Positions 57,013-64,000 of a stretch of DNA of 64,000 nucleotides are shown here, piece after piece. The stretch's first letter is position 1. Each line of letters starts with the position of its first letter. The translations under genes were made by a program, and so were the position numbers. A model generated the notes under the pieces. The model saw nothing but the letters and a program-made list of their open reading frames with translations. It did no database searches and had not been told where the DNA came from. This stretch comes from Gymnothorax reevesii (lineage: Eukaryota; Chordata; Actinopteri; Anguilliformes; Muraenidae), in NCBI GenBank assembly GCA_029721435.1, contig CM056592.1, positions 36,219,611 to 36,283,610 on the forward strand, in the 5' to 3' direction.

Positions 57013-57463
57013 ACTGTGTGTGTATGTCTGTGTGCGTGTGCATGTGTGTGTGTGTCAGTGTGTGTCTGTGTGGGTGTGAGTGTATGTGTGTGTGTGTGCG
57101 TTTGTGTGCGCGTGTGTCAGTGTGTGTCTGTGTGCGTGTGTGTGTGTGCGTACGTGCGCATGTGTGTGTGTGTATGTGTCAGTGTGTGTTTGAGTGAGTG
57201 TGTGTGTGTATGTGTGTGCGTGTGTGCATGTGCGCGTGTGTGTGTGTGTGTGCGAGTGTGTGTGTATGTGTGTGCCTGCGCGTGCGTGCGTGTGCGCGTG
57301 TGAGTGTGTGCATGTGCGTGTGTGGGAGTGTATGGATGTGTGTGTGTGAGCGGGTGTATGTGTGTGTATGTGTGTGCGTGTGTGTGTGTGTGCGTGCGTG
57401 TGCGTGTGTGTGCGCGTGTGTGTGCGTGTATGTGTGTGTGTGCATGTGTATGTGTGTGCGTGC
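57013..57463 (+). repeat. Long (GT)n tract with many interruptions
   Basis: About 450 bp of GT repeats broken by CA, GC, TA and TC steps. Long Cys/Val frames on the plus strand and a 160-codon Thr/His frame on the minus strand are products of the repeat and not genes. Confidence 0.95.
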
Positions 57464-57757
57464 TCATGCAGCCATGCTCCTTTTTTCCCTCTGCTTGTTC
57501 TCCTTGTTTTCTTGCCCTTACCTTGAGAAATAACCTTTGAAGTTCCGCCATGTAATAAATCTCGCTAATCAAAAACAAATGGACCCACTGCCTGACCACA
57601 AATGAACACGGTCATCTGTGCCTTCATTGATCCAATATTACCGAATGAAATCTGGCGTCTCTGAACAGCCTCCTAATTTCTCCAAGAATTAATTTCAGAG
57701 AGAGTAACAATTATTTTGTCCCAGGAAACATGCCCGGAAAAAACCCCTGTTGATGAT

Positions 57758-57990
57758 CCAGGCCCGGACTGGCCAACGGAAGATACAGGAGTTTTCCCGA
57801 AGCGCCGGTATGTGCTTGGCCTGCTGACCTGCCGGCTGCATGTCGGTTTTTTTTTTTTTTTTCTCTTCTACAGACTGCCGGTCGGCAGGCGTCGCGACTC
57901 GCAGCTGTCTGACTTTTTTCAGGCCAATCAGAGGCCACTCAGGCCAGTAGCATGTGAGGAGGACAGCAAGACGAGTGGTTTGTTTTGATT
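57758..57990. repeat. Possible dispersed repeat with 'ggcccggactggcc' head
   Basis: 'caggcccggactggccaacg' resembles the start of a non-autonomous fish DNA transposon that I recall. A T15 run follows at about 57848. The right boundary is not visible. Confidence 0.35.
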
Positions 57991-58376
57991 AACACCCACC
58001 CCAACAGTCCGTGTCAACCATACACACAGACAGCGTGTGTGTGGAGGAGGAGGTGTGTTGCGTGTGTGTCTGTGTGGTACCTGCAGGACTCTCAAGTCTC
58101 TCGCATTGAGCGTGAGTCTCACGCATTTCAGTAAGTTCACACACTCTCATGCCACACATGACATTTCTCACGCTGAAAAGTGATAAAACTCACCGCACAT
58201 TAGTAACATAAACTGTAAAAGAGTTTTGTGATCTATGAACAGATGATGCGAAGGCAGAGGGCTCTTCTTGAATCAGCAACCTATCAGCCAATCAGAAAAT
58301 AGTATTTCTTGTTGCCAGGTGAAATAGCAGCGCCGTAATCACGTCTTCTACACGCGAGCGAATGCTGTTGCGTGCT
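57991..58376. other. No feature recognised
   Basis: GT-rich patch near 58035-58080, otherwise unassigned. Confidence 0.3.
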
Positions 58377-58382
58377 CTAGTC

Positions 58383-59383
58383 TGATATGGGATCAGTAAG
58401 ACACCAGATGCGGGGAGAAGGGAATGAGGATTTATTTCCAAACAAAACAAAACAGGCACGAGGGCCAACGAAAAACTTGGCCCAAAGGGTTGCAAAAAAC
58501 AAACTAAGGTATGCTACACAGAGCTATAAACAAAGAATGCAAAAGGACAAAAAACAAAAGGCACTGGAAACTCCAGGCAAGATGATTAAGAAAAATAAAT
58601 AACAAGACTAAATATATACACAAGGCAAGAGCTATAATTACGAGACTTGACAAGAGGCTAGAACAAGACTTGAAACTAGATATGCAAGGGAACTTGACAA
58701 CAAGAACTTGAGACACTGTCTGCCAGCCAACCTCCACCGCATCCAGATAAAGGGTAAGTAATCAAGGACACATGAGGAGCAACACCTGGAGAAGCAGAAA
58801 CAAGAGGCATGGCAAGATCAAGACATGGACAGAGATTGGATGACATGACCTGCTCATTAAGAGAATGAGCGTGCTCAGCTTAAGTACCAATTAAGTATGC
58901 AGTTTGGAAGCAGCATGAATGTTCAGAACAGAAAAGCACAGCAAGATCTTGAAATAGCAAAGCAGGAATCATGACAATAAACTCCCTGTCTAAATTAGTA
59001 ATATTAGTAATGTGCCTATCTAAGAATTACACCACCCAGTGAGTGTTAGTAAATGTTAGTAACTTAAAAACAGTTAATTGCCAATTAAGCTTAGAGAGCC
59101 CCGAATCAGCACAGCACAGAAGGAAGAGGGAAATACCAAAGCCAACCCAGAGCTCTGAAATGTGCAACAACGAAGGCACGGGGCGGAACGCAGACAAGCG
59201 GTGGAGTGGCATGGCAGACCTGGCGAAAACAAAAACATGGAAAAGTAAAAACATGGACATGGAACATGAATTATGAAATGTAAAATCCTAATACAAGAAA
59301 CTGTTAAAACTATGGCATGAACTATGAAACATGAAACTGTTAAAACCATAAATGCTGTCCTGGCCAAAGGCCAGAACACAACA
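58383..59383 (-). mobile_element. Solo LTR (family B relative) with perfect 6-bp duplication
   Basis: On the minus strand the 1001-bp segment starts TGTTGTGTTCTGGCC and ends GATCCCATATCA. It is flanked by CTAGTC on both sides (58377-58382 and 59384-59389). An AATAAA signal lies about 50-60 bases from the 3' end and a TATATA box near 58612-58619. Blocks such as 'tggcaaaaacaaaaacatgg' in the other copy are matched here by 'tggcgaaaacaaaaacatgg'. The copy is relatively intact at its edges. Confidence 0.8.
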
Positions 59384-59389
59384 CTAGTC

Positions 59390-60099
59390 AAAGAAGAGCT
59401 GGAAGTAGATGCCCAAAATCAGGTAATCACTTCATCACTTTTTTTCCCAATAACTGCTAATTAAATTGGTGGAACTATGTAGGATATTTGCGTTATGGAT
59501 CATTTTTTTACCTCAGTTTAACAGCTTTGGACGGTAATGGTTAGATGAATTGACTTCTAACTTGTTACGGGGAGAGTGGGGGCTCTCTGCCCTCCACGTA
59601 GTGTATTTTGGCTGAAAACGATCCTGCTCCGATCCGGTGTCAGAGGTGGTACCGCAAGATCTCTTGTTTGTGACTGACAAAGCGATACAAATTCCTTTAA
59701 TTTAGCCTTTATTATACTTGGGAAAAAGCACAGATATTGGGGGGAATGAAGAGTCACTTCTTATTTCAGTTTACTGGCAGTCGTGAAAATTCAATAACTG
59801 ATCCTGGTCTGCCATCTAGTGATAGAATTGTGTAACTGCGTGCATAAATTTGCAGCTCCACGCCCACTGGCGGACACATCTGCACAAAGATACTCCAAAT
59901 CCAGATAATGCGTAAATTATGAATTAAATCGATATTTCAATTTGAAATGAATATTTAAGTTGACAATGTCAAAGTAACAAAGTGAAAGTATACTACTCAA
60001 ATACTGTAACGAAGTACATGTATATTGATACTATGCACCTTTGAAAATGGGAGTATCAGGCACCCCCCCCAAAAAAAATCTCACTCTCACCTGCATTCA
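59390..60099. other. No feature recognised
   Basis: Includes 'tgccatctagtgatagaatt', a phrase common in transposon tails, but no element could be bounded. Confidence 0.3.
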
Positions 60100-60330
60100 A
60101 AACCTGAGAGCCCGGCACCTGCTGCTGAGGAGAGGGGAGGAGAGGAGGAAGACTTGGGAATGGACCCCCCTAAAAAGAGGAAGAGCGACGCGGAGAGGGA
60201 GAGAGGTAAAAAAGAGGAAGGCGCTCAAGGATGATGCGGCCAAATGCCAAAAATTATTTGTTTATTTAGGTCCCCCGAGCCATGACCGTGCCATCCAAAA
60301 AAAAGATCCATGAGCGTCAGACTCTGCCAG
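60100..60330 (+). pseudogene. Possible first-exon fragment of a hAT/ZMYM-like transposon
   Basis: A purine-rich stretch encodes MDPPKKRKSDAERERG in one frame. In the next frame it encodes KKRKALKDDAAKCQKLF, resembling the lysine-rich N-terminus that leads into a zinc finger in hAT/ZMYM1-like fish transposases. The two parts lie in different frames, so it is broken. No downstream transposase domain was found. Confidence 0.25.
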
Positions 60331-61198
60331 TAAGTTCTCTTAAAAAAACAAAACACTGGTTCTCTTCAGACGCCCTGTACACGTTTACATAATGTAAATA
60401 TGTTTGCTGTCTGTTGCTCACTTTCTGTTATGTATCCCGGCCCATACATGAAAGCTCTTGTGTATCCAGCTTTGGATTTCGGCTGTAGTTCATTCGCATT
60501 TCCTTAGAACCTATTTACAATATTAGTCAATGCTATGGTCCCACTCTGTATTATACAGTCAGCCTTGTGTCTCTCAGTGCGTGCAGCATGCACGTGTTCT
60601 CTGTGTTCAAAGGCCTTCCTCACAGTAAATTGATTAATCATTTGATTTGGACTTAGGCTAGTTGTCTTTGGTTAGGTTATCTAGTAGGCTACGCATAAAA
60701 AGTATTTGCCAATGAGGCACAGATTTGCAAGTATGTGCTTTTCAGAAATGCAACATTATCTGGACTTTTATGTATTGACAAAGGATTTTTTTTACTTTTT
60801 GACTTAACTGTCAGTTTGCTTAGATGGTTGTGTTAATGTTCTTGCAGCTGTTAATGTTTGGTTTTGATTAATGTGAAAGCTGATGTTTCTGATGTTTCGG
60901 GAATATGTTGTGTGTCTGTCTGCAAGTGTCTGTTTGCAACAAGCAACAGGCTTGTTAACATAATATTAGTTACATTATCACACAAAGCAGTTGATATTCT
61001 ACACGATATGATGTTTTATGTACTGTATAGCTTTAACCTTGGCATTACTTGTCATGTAAAACCTTCATTCTCTTCTATCAAGTGTGCTTGTGGATATTGC
61101 TGAGGATGGTTGTGGTACTGTATTGCCACGTAATTTCCAACCTTAGATTGTAGGTCCCATTTCTGTACATCTGTTTGGAATGCCAAAAAAAATACTAT
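60331..61198. other. No feature recognised
   Basis: T-rich unique-looking DNA. Nothing supported. Confidence 0.35.
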
Positions 61199-61238
61199 TT
61201 TGTGTGTGTGTGTGTGTGTGTGTGTATGCGTGTGTGTG
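61199..61238 (+). repeat. (GT)n microsatellite
   Basis: GT dinucleotides with a short 'atgc' interruption near the end. Confidence 0.9.
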
Positions 61239-62714
61239 CCCATGCATATAAGTGTAGGTGTGAACGTGCGTGTGGGCAGGGTGGCCTGCTGAATGACTGA
61301 CTCCTGGCCTGAAAAAGTCTCCCAGTCTGGCCCAGAGATGATCAAAGCATTTATGACCATACAGACCAAAGCTGTGATCACCTGCAAGATTAGACAAATT
61401 TGGAATTCCTTTAAAAAAAAGCACCTGAAAGACCTCGTGCCATGCCCCGATTTTTTCCAGGGCAGGACCACAGGGGCAGAAATCCTATTTTTAAGTGCAA
61501 TGGTGTTAAATTGAGGGAAGCTTTAAAGAATTGTTCCTTCGGAGCATTTCAAGTTCAAAGAAGGCATTGGAATCCTTCACACAAAGCCAGGTCTGCTTTG
61601 CATAACTGTTTTGGTAGATCACTGGAGGGTTAAAAAAAAAAAAAAAACCAAGCAGTAAATGGAATAAAAAAAAAAGAAACTGATGGATTTTCAATCCTTT
61701 TTTCCTTAAGTGCAATTTTCAGGATCTCTGCCCTGTTCTATTGGTTGGAAAGTTAATTACAGCAGGACCTTACTGTTGACTCCTTCATGAGCTGAGGTAC
61801 ACTCGAGCCTCAGCGGGCACTCTGGAGCTTAATTCAACCAGCAGCTGTAGCTGTTTAACCTTCAAAACCAAGATTTCATTTTTATGGCAGATAAACTTAC
61901 AAATCCAGAGCCTGGTCCCTCAGCAGACAACAGATCAGGCCTCCTCTTCAGGCCTGCAAACCCCACAAAGTAAAATGCCTGAAGTAGTGAAAAAGCCCAC
62001 AACATCCACATCCATTTTGACAAGGGGAGGGGCTTGTCAGTTTCAACAAAGGCACCTTTCAATAAGGCAATGAATTGCTTGTCTGCATTTCAATAGCTAT
62101 TAATACTCAAATGACAAAGAGTCTCAAAGAAAAATGATTTTTGTTTCCTAACAAAAAATCTATAAATCAAGGCATAATAGTGATAAACTACCCCATGAAT
62201 GTGAATGTTTCTGCCCCAAAGGCAGATGAAAAATGATTGATATGCGTAAGCTTACCACTTTCTAACTCTCCAATCTCCACACCAATCTCTGCTCTCAATA
62301 CCAATTAGTGCCTATTCCTCCCGCCTTGTTAGATTAGAATGTATTGATGATCATTCGGTAAAATGGTGGATAGTTGGTACATTTCTTTCATGCGGGGGGT
62401 TGGTAGATGTGGATTTATGCCTTTATCCCTCAAGCTATTAAGTGCAAGGTGTTTCGAGAAAGAGTTTCGCGTACAAAATAAATGCTGCTCACACTCACAG
62501 CTCAAGCAGAAATCTACCATTGTGTTGTTTGAAACTTGCAGAACTGTATGCATGCGTTCGTTCAAGAATGCAAATTATTGGGGTCATTTTCAAACAAGCA
62601 GCTCTAAGTTCAATAACATTTATCTCTTATTTCTGAATTTTGACAGCATGAACTTAACTTTACTTGTAAATAAAGGTTGTCATTCTGAACAAAGCCAGTC
62701 AGAAGAAACTTTTT
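61239..62714. other. No gene recognised
   Basis: A16-type runs near 61630-61646 and 61666. A 117-codon plus-strand frame at 62363-62716 shows no domain. Unique-looking DNA otherwise. Confidence 0.35.
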
Positions 62715-62722
62715 AAAATATC

Positions 62723-63003
62723 GGTAACACTTTACTTGAAGGTAACGTCATAAGTGTGACATAACACTGTCATAACTCTTGCATGAGACAGTCATGAATG
62801 TATCATGAACATTATGTCAATGTCATAAACATTTATGACTCAAGACAACCCAAACAATGTCAACTTTTCTGAATGAATGACACCTAATGGCAACAGTCAT
62901 AAACGTTTATTACATTGACATAATTTTTATAACACATTCATGACTGTGTCAAGTAACAGTTATGACAGTATTATGTCACTCTTATGATGAGTAAAGTGTT
63001 ACC
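62723..63003. mobile_element. hAT-type MITE (GGTAAC family), copy 2
   Basis: The 281-bp element starts ggtaacactttacttgaagg and ends, inverted, ggtaacactttactcatcat. It is flanked by a perfect 8-bp duplication AAAATATC (62715-62722 and 63004-63011). The sister copy lies at 12460-12725. The element is internally palindromic and non-coding. Confidence 0.9.
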
Positions 63004-63011
63004 AAAATATC

Positions 63012-64000
63012 TTTCACCAGGCATACAAACTGTTGGGGCTAATTAAAAACATAAACAAAATCTGAGCCAAAGTGACAGCTCACCGTACAGCATGGGGTAT
63101 GTTTCAGAAAAGCTGACATTTGAATGAGATCGAATTGTCCAATAAAGGTAAAGAGAGGTGAAAAAATATTCTGAATGTTGTCTGTACAGAACACATGGGA
63201 GGAGAACAGAAAAATTTATAAAGGAAATGAAAGGACATAGACAATGTGTGGGGAACGGGGCATATCTTGTGCTGGGCAAAAGAACAGTCAACCATTCCAG
63301 GGAACCATAAAATATGACCATAGATAAAAGATTATATCCCCTGAAGAGCGAGGTCTAAAATCAGAAGTGAGCAAAGCATATAAAAGAAGTGGATCTCTCA
63401 CGAGAAGCAGACAGGTACAGGGGGATTACCGCAGAACTACAGTATGCCCCAGCTGACAGAAATAAATTCTCAAAGGCAGTGTCGAGACCAGCCTGAATCT
63501 GGACTAGAAGTCGAGAAGGCTATATTGCGACAGAGCTGAGGGGGCTGGCTAGATGCTACATGTCTCCAAGTGTTACAAAGTGAGATAAGGAGACTGTGAG
63601 ACAATTTGAACCACGGAATAGTCCAGAGTGTCTTCAACAAGCACAAAGCCTGGGACTCCTTGATGGCCACGGGGTCTCTGCACACGGACAGTGATGAATT
63701 AATCATGGAAAAAATGGATGGGGGTGGGCAGGAGCAGTGGTGGGATATTGGGGGTCTAGGCAAAGGTGGATGAGGTATCATATAGTGCAGTATGTGACCT
63801 GTGGTATGAAGAGAAGGCAGGAATACACATGAGAATGATGTTCAGGGGTGGAAATACAAGGGGCGCAGGGGGCGTAGTTGCACCCGGGCCCGCGGGTGAT
63901 GGGGGCCCGTTAACAAGGAAACACACAACTTCAACAAAATGGTCTTGTATGAACAGCAGTCACATACAGCAGCTAAAAATAATAATAATTTTAATAATAA
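63012..64000. other. No gene recognised
   Basis: Purine-rich unique-looking DNA. A minus-strand 103-codon frame at 63470-63781 shows no recognisable domain. A 'ggggcgcagggggcg' patch near 63859 may be the start of another repeat that runs off the window. Confidence 0.3.

Noticed and set aside
57117..57599. 160-codon minus-strand frame rich in Thr and His, and long Cys/Val frames on the plus strand
   Set aside because: They are the translation of the interrupted GT/CA repeat, which gives stop-free frames by composition. No domain, start context or splice signal supports a gene.
1..64000. CRISPR arrays, bacterial operons, phage or viral genomes
   Set aside because: No spaced direct-repeat array, Shine-Dalgarno-led frames or clustered phage-type genes occur. 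Codon-free AT-rich DNA with microsatellites and vertebrate-type transposons indicates a fish chromosome.

Overview
This window looks like intergenic or deeply intronic DNA from a bony fish, most likely a teleost. I infer this from the AT-rich sequence, the many CA/GT microsatellites, the hAT- and Harbinger-type miniature transposons, the TG...CA long terminal repeats (LTRs), and several interspersed-repeat tails that I recognise as common in teleost genomes. I see no bacterial-style operons, no rRNA or true tRNA genes, no CRISPR array and no complete host protein-coding gene. Nearly all long open frames lie in repeats or low-complexity DNA.

Layout. 0-7.2 kb holds LTRs and miniature elements: an LTR with a palindromic Harbinger-like insert at 0.4-1.3 kb, a 1.2-kb LTR at 4.5-5.8 kb, and a solo LTR with a perfect target-site duplication at 6.7-7.1 kb. 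7.5-14 kb has a G22 tract, a CA microsatellite, two blocks resembling conserved regulatory DNA, an LTR fragment and a hAT miniature element. 14.4-15.7 kb is a three-level nest: an old fish repeat, split by a miniature LTR retrotransposon, itself split by a 493-bp solo LTR. 18.5-20.3 kb is a decayed LINE with an endonuclease-like C-terminus, on the minus strand. 21-34 kb carries an LRR-like fragment, a pogo-like fragment, a 5'-truncated LINE with a YADD motif, a 13-bp-terminal-inverted-repeat element and more regulatory-looking DNA. 34.3-38.9 kb is a nested DNA-transposon complex ending in a THAP-domain remnant. 39-49.5 kb has solo LTRs, a degenerate tandem array, a long hairpin and a second miniature LTR element. 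50-64 kb has three hAT miniature elements with two perfect 8-bp duplications, one well-formed candidate exon, a 450-bp GT tract and a 1-kb LTR with a 6-bp duplication.

Most notable. Two copies (14617-15547 and 48999-49421) of a roughly 430-bp non-autonomous LTR retrotransposon have 160-172-bp LTRs and a 96-97-bp interior. The interior carries a primer-binding site matching the 3' end of tRNA-Ser at 17 of 18 positions, a stem-loop conserved between copies with a covarying base pair, and a purine tract. Each LTR contains a roughly 75-nt tRNA-like sequence with recognisable A and B boxes. That resembles in concept the plant Cassandra elements, whose LTRs carry 5S-rRNA-derived sequence. I do not know of a described fish equivalent.

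Limits. Family names for repeats come from structure and memory, not from a search. Regulatory blocks are judged only by composition and short motifs.
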